DNA of 64,000 nt, taken from positions 7,104,211-7,168,210 of the forward strand of contig NZ_JAINUL010000001.1 of assembly GCF_020639365.1 (NCBI RefSeq), read 5' to 3'. This document shows positions 8,893 through 19,309 of this stretch, piece by piece. This stretch comes from Streptomyces flavotricini (GTDB lineage Bacteria > Actinomycetota > Actinomycetes > Streptomycetales > Streptomycetaceae). Below the pieces are notes generated by a model. It had not been told where the DNA came from and searched no databases. It worked only from the letters and a program-made list of their open reading frames with translations. Position numbers and translations under genes: made by a program. The first letter of the stretch is position 1. Each line of letters begins with the position of its first letter.

Positions 8893-10344
8893 GTGAGAGC
8901 CGCGCCGACCATCCTGCACCTGGACATGGACGCCTTCTACGCCTCCGTGGAGCAGGCGTCGAAGCCGAGCCTGCGCGGGAAGGCCGTGATCGTCGGCGGG
9001 CTCGGACCGCGCGGGGTGGTCGCCACCGCCTCGTACGAGGCGCGGCGCTTCGGGGTGCACTCCGCGATGCCGATGGCCCAGGCGCGCCGGCTCTGCCCGA
9101 ACGGCGCGTACCTCATCCCGCGCTTCCGGCTGTACCAGGCGGTCAGCGAGGTGGTCATGGGGCTGCTTCGGGAGCTCTCCCCGCTGGTGGAGCCCCTCAG
9201 CCTGGACGAGGCCTTCGTGGACCTGGAGGCGGGCGGGACCGCCTTCGACTCGAAGAGCGCCCGGGAGACGGGGGAGCGGCTTCGGGCGGACATCCGTGCC
9301 GCGACGGGGCTCAGCGGCTCCGTGGGGCTCGCGGGGTCCAAGATGCTGGCCAAGGTGGCGTCCGAGGAGGCCAAGCCGGCCGGGCTGCTGCTGATCGAGC
9401 CGGGGACCGAGCGGGAACTGCTCGCCCCGATGTCGGTGCGGACCCTGCCCGGGGTGGGGCCCGTCACGGGGGAGCACCTGCGGCGCGCCGGGATCACCAC
9501 GGTCGGGGAGCTGGCCGAGGCCGGCGAGGACGAGCTGGTCCGGATGGTCGGGCGCTCGCACGGGGTCGGGCTGTACCGGATGGCGCTGGGGCTGGACGAC
9601 CGGCCGGTGGTCGCCGAGCGCGACGCGAAGTCCGTCTCGGTGGAGGACACCTTCGACGTGGACCTGCACGACCGGGTGCGGATCCGGACCGAGGTGCAGC
9701 GGCTCGCCGACCGGTGCGTGCAGCGGCTGCGGGGCTCGGGGCACTCGGGGCGCACGATCGTGCTGAAGGTGCGGCGCTACGACTTCTCGACCCTGACCCG
9801 CTCGGAGACGCTGCGGGGGCCCACCGACGACCCGGCGGTGGTGCGGGAGGCCGCGGCGCGGCTGCTGGAGGGTGTGGACACCACGGGCGGGGTCCGGCTG
9901 CTGGGCGTGGGCGTGACGGGTCTGGCCGACTACACGCAGGAGGACCTGTTCGCCCAGTCGATGGCCGCGGAGGCGGAGGCGGCCGCGGGGGCCGCTGCGG
10001 AGGGCGCGGCCGCCGAGCCCCATGGTGCCCCCGAGCCCACCGGGCCGGGAGTGGCCGCAGGGCCGGCAGTGCCTGGAGGGCCTGCAGAGGCCGCGGAGCC
10101 CGCGGGGTCGACCGGGGAGCCCGGGCCGGCCCCGGAGCGGCGCTGGGCGGCCGGGAGTGACGTACTGCACGCCGTGTACGGGCCCGGGTGGGTGCAGGGC
10201 AGCGGGGTAGGGAGGGTGACCGTGCGGTTCGAGCAGCCCGGATCGGCGCCGGGCCGGGTGCGCACCTTCCGGGTGGAGGACCCCGAGCTGGAGCCCTCCG
10301 ATCCGCTGCCCCTTGTCGGGCAGGACGCTGCGGATACCCCCTAG
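8893..10344 (+). CDS. dinB: DNA polymerase IV (Y-family)
   Basis: A 483-residue error-prone translesion polymerase. The catalytic acidic residues are present in LHLDMDAFYASVEQ (about 9-22) and SLDEAF (about 103-108). Helix-hairpin-helix and little-finger domains follow to about 345. The C-terminus is extended by an Ala/Glu/Gly/Pro-rich linker (about 355-420) and a Tudor-like module containing DVLHAVYGPGWVQG, common in actinobacterial DinB. GTG 8893 is chosen; a CAGCAT seven bases upstream could make it leaderless. Its TAG stop lies inside the CCTAGG target duplication of the IS481 element that begins two bases later. Confidence 0.93.
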   Translation: MRAAPTILHLDMDAFYASVEQASKPSLRGKAVIVGGLGPRGVVATASYEARRFGVHSAMPMAQARRLCPNGAYLIPRFRLYQAVSEVVMGLLRELSPLVEPLSLDEAFVDLEAGGTAFDSKSARETGERLRADIRAATGLSGSVGLAGSKMLAKVASEEAKPAGLLLIEPGTERELLAPMSVRTLPGVGPVTGEHLRRAGITTVGELAEAGEDELVRMVGRSHGVGLYRMALGLDDRPVVAERDAKSVSVEDTFDVDLHDRVRIRTEVQRLADRCVQRLRGSGHSGRTIVLKVRRYDFSTLTRSETLRGPTDDPAVVREAAARLLEGVDTTGGVRLLGVGVTGLADYTQEDLFAQSMAAEAEAAAGAAAEGAAAEPHGAPEPTGPGVAAGPAVPGGPAEAAEPAGSTGEPGPAPERRWAAGSDVLHAVYGPGWVQGSGVGRVTVRFEQPGSAPGRVRTFRVEDPELEPSDPLPLVGQDAADTP

Positions 10345-10345
10345 G
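10340..10345. repeat. target-site duplication of the IS481 element, left copy
   Basis: CCTAGG directly abuts the left end of the element and is repeated at 11400-11405. It fits the NCTAGN target preference known for IS481. It contains the dinB stop codon. Confidence 0.8.
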
Positions 10346-10378
10346 TGTATTGATCACGAGCGTTGTTGACACTCGGCA
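10346..10378. repeat. left terminal inverted repeat of the IS481 element
   Basis: It begins TGTATTGATCACGAG and contains GTTGTTGAC. It pairs with 11367-11399, allowing several mismatches and a 2-base insertion. A TTGACA lies inside at 10366-10371, but I see no convincing -10 at the matching distance. Confidence 0.8.
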
Positions 10379-10391
10379 GGTCTTGAACATG

Positions 10392-10452
10392 ACGAAGACC
10401 TCCGGTGTGGTGGGAGCTGTCTAGGAACCCATTGCACGACGGAGGTCTTCGT
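10392..10452 (+). promoter_or_regulatory. hairpin sequestering the transposase ribosome-binding site
   Basis: ACGAAGACCTCCG (10392-10404) is a perfect 13-base complement of CGGAGGTCTTCGT (10440-10452). The right arm covers GGAGG and the first two bases of the transposase GTG start. Transcripts entering from dinB would fold it and block initiation, as in the fold-back control of IS10 and IS50. Confidence 0.65.
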
Positions 10453-11404
10453 GTCCCACCGTAATGCCCGGCTGACCGTCTTCGGTAGGCGCCTGCTGGT
10501 CGAACGGGTCGCATCGGGCCGCCCTGTCGCCCACGTGGCCGCCGAGATGGGCATATCGCGGGCCACTGCCCACAAGTGGATCCGCCGGTGGCGGGCCGAA
10601 GGTCCGGCCGGGCTGCACGACCGGTCCAGCCGGCCTCGCACGACACCGCACCGGACCCCGGCCGACGTCGAGGCGAGAGTGTGTGACCTGCGTCGGGCCC
10701 GCAAACTGGGCCCCGCCCGCATCGGCCCGGTCCTGGGACTGCCCGCCTCGACCGTCCACCGCATTCTGACCCGGCACGGTCTCAGCCGGCTGTCCTGGCT
10801 CGACCGTCCCACCGGGACTGTGATCCGCCGCTACGAACGCGACCGCCCCGGGGAACTCATCCACGTGGACGTGAAGAAGCTCGGCCGGATCCCGGACGGC
10901 GGCGGCCACCGCGTCCTGGGCCGCGAAGCGGGCCGTCCCATCCGCGGCATGGGCTTCGACTACATCCACTCTGCCGTCGACGACCACTCCCGCCTCGCCT
11001 ACAGCGAGATCCACGCGGACGAGAAGGCCGCGACCTGCGCGGACTTCCTGACCCGCGCGGCCGCGTTCTTCCAGGCCCACGGCATCGCCCGCATCGAACG
11101 GGTCCTCACCGACAACGCCTGGGCCTACCGCAAGGGCCTGGCCTGGAAGGCCGTCCTGACCGAGCTCGGCGCCAGCGGCAAACTCACCCGCGCCTACCGG
11201 CCCCAGACCAACGGCAAAGTCGAACGCTTCAACCGCACCCTCCTGGACGAGTGGGCCTATCTGCGGCCCTACACCTCGAACCATGAGCGGACCGAAGCCC
11301 TGACAGACTTCCTCCACACCTACAACCACCACCGCTGCCACACCGCACTGGACGGACACCCGCCGATCAGCCGAGTCAACAACCCTGCGGGTCAATACAC
11401 CTAG
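10451..11404 (+). CDS. IS481-family transposase
   Basis: A 317-residue DDE transposase. It has an N-terminal helix-turn-helix (about 20-75, with ISRATAHKWIRRWRAEG) and an integrase-core catalytic domain with HVDVKKLG (first D), SAVDDHSR (second D) and NGKVERFN (E). Start GTG 10451 follows GGAGG at 10441-10445, which is buried in a 13-bp hairpin. The ORF has no stop of its own inside the element: the reading frame crosses the right end, and TAG is supplied by the CCTAGG target duplication. Confidence 0.93.
   Translation: MSHRNARLTVFGRRLLVERVASGRPVAHVAAEMGISRATAHKWIRRWRAEGPAGLHDRSSRPRTTPHRTPADVEARVCDLRRARKLGPARIGPVLGLPASTVHRILTRHGLSRLSWLDRPTGTVIRRYERDRPGELIHVDVKKLGRIPDGGGHRVLGREAGRPIRGMGFDYIHSAVDDHSRLAYSEIHADEKAATCADFLTRAAAFFQAHGIARIERVLTDNAWAYRKGLAWKAVLTELGASGKLTRAYRPQTNGKVERFNRTLLDEWAYLRPYTSNHERTEALTDFLHTYNHHRCHTALDGHPPISRVNNPAGQYT
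11367..11399. repeat. right terminal inverted repeat of the IS481 element
   Basis: Read on the minus strand it starts TGTATTGACCCGCAG and contains GTTGTTGACTCGGC, matching the left end with mismatches. It overlaps the 3' end of the transposase gene. Confidence 0.8.
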
Positions 11405-11405
11405 G
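11400..11405. repeat. target-site duplication of the IS481 element, right copy
   Basis: The second CCTAGG copy provides the plus-strand TAG that ends the transposase (11402-11404) and the minus-strand TAG that ends the PRC-barrel gene (11401-11403). Confidence 0.8.
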
Positions 11406-11793
11406 GGGTGTCGTCCCCGTTCGCCAGGTGGCCGAAGTCCCGCTGGATGTCCGACGGGAGGGAGACGTCCAGTCCGTAGTGGTGGTAGAGCTGCAGCTCC
11501 TGTTCGGGGGAGAGGTGGCGGCCCACGCCGAAGTCCGGGGCGTCCTTGATGAGGGAGCGCTCGAAGGGGACCCGCAGGGTGTCGTCGACGACCTCGCTCG
11601 GCTCCAGCGGGACGAAGGCGTCCCGGCTGAACAGGCCCGTCCGGACGGCGGCCCATTCGGGCGCGCCCGTGGCATCGTCGAGATAGACCTCGTCGACGGT
11701 GCCGATCTTGGTTCCGTTGCGGTCGAACGCCTTGCGGCCGATCAGGCTGCGCGGATCGATGTCGGTCTGCACGGTCCCTCCATATGGTCGCAA
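11401..11793 (-). CDS. PRC-barrel domain protein
   Basis: A 130-residue protein. The PRC-barrel fold (about 12-80) includes LIGRKAFDRNGTKIGTVDEV, followed by an acidic C-terminal tail with a Tyr/His segment. PRC-barrel proteins of this type are common stress-associated or RNA/envelope-linked proteins of unclear function in Streptomyces. ATG at 11793 is preceded by GGAGGAG; an internal GTG at 11772 with GGAGGG is also possible. It converged on dinB before the IS481 insertion, and both proteins end in Asp-Thr-Pro because the shared palindrome encodes the same residues on each strand. Confidence 0.85.
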   Translation of the reverse strand: MRPYGGTVQTDIDPRSLIGRKAFDRNGTKIGTVDEVYLDDATGAPEWAAVRTGLFSRDAFVPLEPSEVVDDTLRVPFERSLIKDAPDFGVGRHLSPEQELQLYHHYGLDVSLPSDIQRDFGHLANGDDTP

Positions 11794-11892
11794 CTCCTCC
11801 GTAATGACTACAGAAGGGCATTTCCGGAGTGCAGGCCACTCGAGGCAGGTGCCGGAACCTCGCTGGTAGGCTGGGTGATGGCTGTTGACCCT

Positions 11893-12119
11893 GTGCGGGA
11901 GAGTCCTCCGAGTGAGTACGACGGAGGCGCCGAAGGAGCAAATCCTCCCCGGAATCTCTCAGGCATACGTACCGCACGTGACGAGGCCACTCTGGAAAGC
12001 AGGGGCGGGTACCGGGCGCGCAGTGCCGGTTCCCCTCCTCACCGACGGTGAAAGCCGGAATCCGCGGGCAACCCCCGCGACTCCGGTGAAGCTCTCAGGT
12101 TGAGATGACAGAGGGGGAG
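11893..12119 (+). promoter_or_regulatory. tandem glycine riboswitch upstream of gcvP
   Basis: Two glycine-aptamer halves are visible. The first runs from about GCGGGAGAG (11895) through GCGCCGAAGGAGCAA and ATCTCTCAGGCA to GCCACTCTGGAAAGCAGGG. The second has CACCGACGGTGAAAGCCGG and GCTCTCAGGTTGAGATGACAGAGGGGG. These are the conserved core motifs of the family, and the location before gcvP fits glycine-induced expression. The expression platform is probably the 60 bases before ATG 12183. Confidence 0.93.
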
Positions 12120-12182
12120 GCCGTCCGGGTGCCCGCGCCGTGGTGCCCCTCGCAGGTCGTACGACCCAGGAGGCCTCCGTAC

Positions 12183-15068
<2,886 letters not shown>

Positions 15069-15096
15069 CACATTCGCATGACGTGACGCCATGACG

Positions 15097-15137
15097 GAGG
15101 GGCCGGTCCGGGAGAATCATTCCCGGGCCGGCCCCTC
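15097..15137 (+). terminator. terminator after gcvP
   Basis: A 17-bp stem (GAGGGGCCGGTCCGGGA / TCCCGGGCCGGCCCCTC, one G-U pair) with a 7-base loop lies 28 bases after the gcvP stop. It probably also serves the converging DUF5999 gene. Confidence 0.8.
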
Positions 15138-15179
15138 GTCGTTCTCTTCTGCTCCGTTCCCGTTCAGTGCTGTTGCCGA

Positions 15180-15386
15180 CTAGGCCGCCTTCATCACCTG
15201 CGCCGCCGCGAGCGGGCGGTGCGGGGCGATGATCTGGCCGTCCGGCAGCAGCTCACCGGTGTCCTCGAAGAGCAGGACGCCGTTGCACAGCAGGCTCCAG
15301 CCCTGTTCCGGGTGGTTGGCCAACGGCTTGGCGGCCTCCCGGTCGGCGGAGTCGGCTGACGGGCACGCTGGCTGGTGCTGGCACAT
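15180..15386 (-). CDS. DUF5999 family small protein
   Basis: A 68-residue protein starting MCQHQPACPSADSADR, with the conserved core PEQGWSLLCNGVLLFEDTG and a C-terminus LAAAQVMKAA. This family is widespread in Streptomyces. Two Cys and one His in the first eight residues could bind a metal. The ATG at 15386 is chosen over upstream in-frame starts (to 15461) because the conserved family begins there. Function unknown. Confidence 0.85.
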   Translation of the reverse strand: MCQHQPACPSADSADREAAKPLANHPEQGWSLLCNGVLLFEDTGELLPDGQIIAPHRPLAAAQVMKAA

Positions 15387-15697
15387 GGATGCGTTCTTTC
15401 GCTGCGGTGTGGTCTGTGTGCTGCGGCTCGATGCTTTGTTCATGGCCGCCCCCCGTATCAACGTCTTGGTTTGGTCAGGGTCCCAGTGTTGCCCTCCGGA
15501 GTTGCGTCCGCAGGGATTTCCCGGCAGCTGTCCTCATAGATTGATGACGCATCACTCGTGCGGGCGGTTCAGGTCAACTCCCCTGTCAATTCGGATGGTT
15601 CGGGGGTGGCCCGACTGGGCTAGGCCGAATGGGCAGTATGGACCAGCAGCGTGGAACGCACCTGCTCAGACCCGCCGCGCCGCGGTCCGGACCCCGC
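15387..15697. other. intergenic region, 311 bases, no gene recognised
   Basis: This lies between the DUF5999 gene and the minus-strand hypothetical gene ending at 15698. GC is lower than in flanking genes. It should contain the DUF5999 promoter (TTGATA is present on the minus strand near 15461), but no convincing -10, hairpin or small ORF was seen. Confidence 0.5.
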
Positions 15698-16318
15698 TCA
15701 GGCGGCCGGCGCGGCCAGCGACGGCGGGACCGGCGGGCTCGACGGAGTGAGCCGGTGCGTCATCACGGGCAGCAGTTCGGACACCGGGTGCGGCCGGTAC
15801 GGAGCGATGCCGGGCGGGGCCGGAGCCAGCGGAACCAGCAGGTCCGCGGCGGCCGGCAGTCCGGCGGAGGCATCGGCGCCGACCGCCCCGTGCAGCCACA
15901 GCGTCAGCATGTACAGCTCCGGTACGGACAGTAGCCGCGGCTGGTAGCTCTTGCCGAGCGATTCCGCCTGGCGCAGGGCGCGTTCGGTGGCCGCGACGTA
16001 GGGGCCCTCGAAGAAATGGGAGAAGACCCAGCCGTCCGGCGTCAGCCGGGTGTCCGCGGCGGCGACGTAGCGGTCGCCGCTGCGGATCAGGAACCGCCAG
16101 GCGGTCAGCCGGGTGCGGGGCGGGCGGCCCCCCGCTGCCAGCTGGGAGATGTTCAGCCGGTCCAGGACGTGGACGGGCAGCGGCAGTTCGGCGGTCATCG
16201 GGCCCTGCAGCGCGCGCAGGGCCGGAGTGTGCGCCTCGTGGACGGCGGTGGGGGAACCGAGTGCCGCGAGGACGCTGCGCAGGGCGGGCGCGGGAGCCGG
16301 AGGGACATGCAGCGGCAT
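15698..16318 (-). CDS. hypothetical protein
   Basis: A 206-residue protein of no recognised family. It has a Pro-rich N-terminus, a central region with RTRLTAWRFLIRSGDRYVAA and GWVFSHFFEGPYVAATERAL, and a Pro/Ala-rich C-terminus. No signal peptide or membrane helix is apparent. The ATG at 16318 is chosen because GAGAGG precedes it; an upstream in-frame start would add 49 unlikely residues. Coding is supported by strong third-position GC and a long open frame. Genes on either side do not suggest a role. Confidence 0.7.
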   Translation of the reverse strand: MPLHVPPAPAPALRSVLAALGSPTAVHEAHTPALRALQGPMTAELPLPVHVLDRLNISQLAAGGRPPRTRLTAWRFLIRSGDRYVAAADTRLTPDGWVFSHFFEGPYVAATERALRQAESLGKSYQPRLLSVPELYMLTLWLHGAVGADASAGLPAAADLLVPLAPAPPGIAPYRPHPVSELLPVMTHRLTPSSPPVPPSLAAPAA

Positions 16319-16812
16319 GGTGGGTCGCCTCTCACTTGGGAGACCTGTGGAACGGGGCAGGTGCGGACGGCGCTGTCGCATTTTGGGGCCAGAGGGGGGC
16401 TGAGGGGCAATGGCCGCGCGCCAACTCTCTGCCTCGTTTGCGGAGTTTATACGACATGTGTTCACGCAGTGTTTCGGCTAGCTGTCCCGCCTATTGCCGA
16501 CAAGGGGCTTACCGGTCCCGCTGACATGGCTTTCATGCCGGTTGCGCGCGAACATGTCGCGCTGACCTCGGAGGTTACCGGATGGGGGCTCGGCTGGAAA
16601 GCGTCCATTATCCGGAACCGGCAAAACCCATGCGGGATTTGCATACGACGTCTTGCCAGGTGAATGTGCCATAGCGCCCTTCGGCCAAACCGGCGCGCGC
16701 TCCCCGCCACGCACGCCCCCTCGGCGTTATCGATCTCGCCTCCGGGGCATCATCGACCGTACACGCGCGCCTGGGTGGCATGGGCCAGGCGCAATCGAGG
16801 AGGGACGCTCCG
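16319..16812. other. intergenic region, 494 bases, no gene recognised
   Basis: A divergent gap between the minus-strand hypothetical gene and the glutamate-cysteine-ligase-like gene. About 16420-16660 is AT-richer than the surroundings and holds several short overlapping ORFs without an RBS or clear codon bias. It probably carries both promoters. A TATAAA on the minus strand near 16450 is a weak -10 candidate. I support no gene here. Confidence 0.5.
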
Positions 16813-18348
16813 ATGGGGGAGAAGGTCGTGGCGGGCGGATTCGACCTGTCCGATCGGCAGAAGTATCGGAGGAAGCTCCACGAGTGCCTGGAGGGGCTGG
16901 AGCGGCTTCTGGCGGAGAAGAGGTTCGATCGACCCAAGAACATGATGGGACTGGAGATCGAGCTGAATCTGGCGGGTTCCGACGGTTTGCCGAGAATGGT
17001 GAATGCCCAGGTTCTGGAGCGGATAGCGAGCCAGGATTTCCAGACGGAACTCGGAATGTTCAACCTTGAGGTCAACGTACTTCCGCACCGGCTCGGCGGC
17101 CGGGTATTCGACCGGCTCGCCGAGGAACTGAGCGCGGGGCTCGGCTATGCCCACCGGCAGGCCGCGGAGATCGACGCCGGCGTCGTGATGATCGGCATCC
17201 TGCCGACGATCACCCGCTCCGACCTGGTCACCGCCAACCTGTCCGCGGTGGACCGCTACTCGCTGCTGAACGAGCAGATCCTGATGATGCGCGGCGAGGA
17301 CTTCCTGCTCGACATCGACGGGGTCGAGCGGCTCACCTGGAGCACCGGGTCGATCGTGCCGGAGGCCGCCTGCACCTCGGTGCAACTGCACCTGCAGGTC
17401 ACGCCGGCCCGGTTCGCCGACGTGTGGAACGCGGCGCAGGCGGTGACCGCCGTACAGATAGCCGTCGGCGCCAACTCGCCGTTCCTGTTCGGGCGCGAGC
17501 TGTGGCGGGAGTCGCGGCCGCCGCTCTTCACGCAGGCCACCGACACCCGGCCGCCCGAGCTTCAGGCCCAGGGGGTGCGGCCGCGGACCTGGTTCGGGGA
17601 GCGCTGGGTGGAGTCGGCGTACGAGCTCTTCGCGGAGAACGTCCGGTACTTCCCGGCGCTGCTGCCCATCTGCGACGAGGAGGAGCCGCTGCGGGTGCTC
17701 GCCGAGGGCGGGGTGCCGAGCCTGCAGGAGCTGGTCCTGCACAACGGCACGGTCTACCGGTGGAACCGGCCCGTGTACGGGGTCGCCGACGGGATCCCGC
17801 ACCTGCGGGTGGAGAACAGGGTGCTGCCGGCCGGGCCGACGGTCGCCGACGTGGTGGCGAACGCCGCCTTCTACTACGGGCTCGTCCGGACGCTCGCCGA
17901 CGAGCAGCGGCCGGTGTGGACGCGGCTGCCGTTCGCCGAGGCGGAGGCCAACTTCGACGCGGCCTGCCGGTACGGGATCGACGCGCGGCTGCGCTGGCCG
18001 CGCCGGGGCCGGGGCGGCGGCCTCGCCAGCGTGTCGGCCGTACGCCTGGTCCTGGACGAGCTGCTGCCGATGGCGGCGGCCGGGCTGGACGCGTGGGGCA
18101 TCGAGCCCGCCGACCGGGACCACTACCTCGGCATCATCGAGGAGCGCTGTCAGCGGCGGGTCAACGGGGCGACCTGGCAGGTGGACACCTACCACCGGGC
18201 GCTCGCGTCCGGAATGGAAAGGGACGAGGCGCTGGCCGCCATCACCCGGCGCTACAGCGAGCTGATGCACAAGGGCGACCCCGTGCACACCTGGCCGGTC
18301 GGACTGGCGGACGAGGAGGTGAGCGCGGCGGTTCCGGCGCGCCGCTGA
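16813..18348 (+). CDS. glutamate-cysteine ligase family protein
   Basis: A 511-residue protein of the GCS2-type carboxylate-amine ligase family. The N-terminal part has MMGLEIELNL (acidic metal/ATP residues) and the mid region LGMFNLEVNVLPHRLGG. Family members join glutamate to an amine such as cysteine using ATP. Streptomyces relies on mycothiol and ergothioneine rather than glutathione, so the true substrate is uncertain. ATG 16813 follows GAGGAGGGA (16796-16804). It is monocistronic by layout; a 16-bp GC-rich palindrome at 18352-18367 follows the stop. Confidence 0.85.
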   Translation: MGEKVVAGGFDLSDRQKYRRKLHECLEGLERLLAEKRFDRPKNMMGLEIELNLAGSDGLPRMVNAQVLERIASQDFQTELGMFNLEVNVLPHRLGGRVFDRLAEELSAGLGYAHRQAAEIDAGVVMIGILPTITRSDLVTANLSAVDRYSLLNEQILMMRGEDFLLDIDGVERLTWSTGSIVPEAACTSVQLHLQVTPARFADVWNAAQAVTAVQIAVGANSPFLFGRELWRESRPPLFTQATDTRPPELQAQGVRPRTWFGERWVESAYELFAENVRYFPALLPICDEEEPLRVLAEGGVPSLQELVLHNGTVYRWNRPVYGVADGIPHLRVENRVLPAGPTVADVVANAAFYYGLVRTLADEQRPVWTRLPFAEAEANFDAACRYGIDARLRWPRRGRGGGLASVSAVRLVLDELLPMAAAGLDAWGIEPADRDHYLGIIEERCQRRVNGATWQVDTYHRALASGMERDEALAAITRRYSELMHKGDPVHTWPVGLADEEVSAAVPARR

Positions 18349-18490
18349 ACCGGTGCGGCGCCGCACCGCCGCGGGCCGCCGGCCCGCCGAACCGGCGGCT
18401 CCGCCCGTGTTCCGGGTCCGGTGATCCCCTTCCCCCTCAGAAGAGGCAGTATGGGGTGGACGAAGCGGAACGGCGGGACGGGAGTCGGAC

Positions 18491-19291
18491 GTGCGGGCGG
18501 ATCCGGAGCCGGTGGTCAAGGCGTTGCACGAGGACGGGCGGCGGGGGCTCCTGCGCACCGAGACGCTGCTCGTGCTGGCGCTGTCCCTGGGGGCGAGCGC
18601 GGTCTCCTCGCTGATCAGCTTCATCGGCTCGCTGACCAAGCCGGGCGGCCTCAAGGACCAGGCCGCCACGCTCAACGGCTCGTACGCCCCCGGCCGGCCC
18701 TGGCTGGACCTGGCCTGGCAGCTCTTCGGCATCGGCACCGCGCTGGTGCCGGTGCTGCTGGTCGCCCACCTGCTGACCCGGGAGGGCGTTCCGGGGCTGC
18801 GGGCACTGGGCTTCGACCGCTCCCGGCCCGGCTGGGACCTGGGGCGCGGAGCCCTGGTCGCGGCCGGGATCGGGAGCGCGGGGCTGGCCTTCTACCTGGC
18901 GGCGCGGGCGAGCGGCTTCAACCTCACGGTGGTGCCGGAGGCGCTGCCCGACGTGTGGTGGAAGTTCCCGGTACTGATCCTCTCCGCCCTGCAGAACGCG
19001 GTGGTGGAGGAGATCATCGTGCTGGCCTACCTGCTGCGGCGGCTCGACCAGCTCGGCTGGTCGCCGACGGCCGCGCTGCTGGCCAGCTCGGTGCTGCGCG
19101 GCTCCTACCACCTCTACCAGGGCATCGGCGGCTTCCTCGGCAACATGGTGATGGGCGCCGTCTTCGTCCTCGCCTACCGCCGTTGGGGCCGGGTTGCGCC
19201 GCTGGTCGTCGCGCACGCGCTGCTCGACATCGTGGCCTTCGGCGGGTACGCCCTCCTCGCGGGCAAGGTGGGCTGGCTGCCGACCCCGTAG
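18491..19291 (+). CDS. CPBP family intramembrane metalloprotease
   Basis: A 266-residue multi-pass membrane protein of the CAAX-protease/bacteriocin-processing (Abi) family. The characteristic glutamate pair is in VVEEIIVLAYLLRRL (about 173-187). Downstream conserved His-containing segments are RGSYHLYQG and VAHALLDI. It may cleave membrane substrates; its target is unknown. GTG 18491 is the likely start. Confidence 0.9.
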   Translation: MRADPEPVVKALHEDGRRGLLRTETLLVLALSLGASAVSSLISFIGSLTKPGGLKDQAATLNGSYAPGRPWLDLAWQLFGIGTALVPVLLVAHLLTREGVPGLRALGFDRSRPGWDLGRGALVAAGIGSAGLAFYLAARASGFNLTVVPEALPDVWWKFPVLILSALQNAVVEEIIVLAYLLRRLDQLGWSPTAALLASSVLRGSYHLYQGIGGFLGNMVMGAVFVLAYRRWGRVAPLVVAHALLDIVAFGGYALLAGKVGWLPTP

Positions 19292-19309
19292 ACGGGACCG
19301 TGCGTACCC

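Larger units (their letters stand above)
10346..11399 (+). mobile_element. complete IS481-family insertion sequence, about 1054 bp
   Basis: The element is bounded by imperfect terminal inverted repeats of about 33 bp that start TGTATTGA, share GTTGTTGAC and TCGGC, and differ by a 2-base indel. It is flanked by 6-bp CCTAGG duplications and holds one transposase ORF with an intact DDE triad. It looks intact and recent: perfect duplications, no frameshift. An alternative boundary that includes CTAG in the inverted repeats cannot be fully excluded, because the target itself is palindromic. Confidence 0.88.

Noticed and set aside
16462..16812. Several ORFs of 60-90 codons in the AT-richer gap before the glutamate-cysteine-ligase-like gene
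   Set aside because: They overlap each other on both strands, lack an RBS and do not show the codon bias of the neighbours.
18352..18367. 16-bp palindrome GGTGCGGCGCCGCACC after the glutamate-cysteine-ligase-like gene
   Set aside because: It could be a terminator or a site, but with no loop and a very GC-rich context it may be chance, so it is not listed as a feature.
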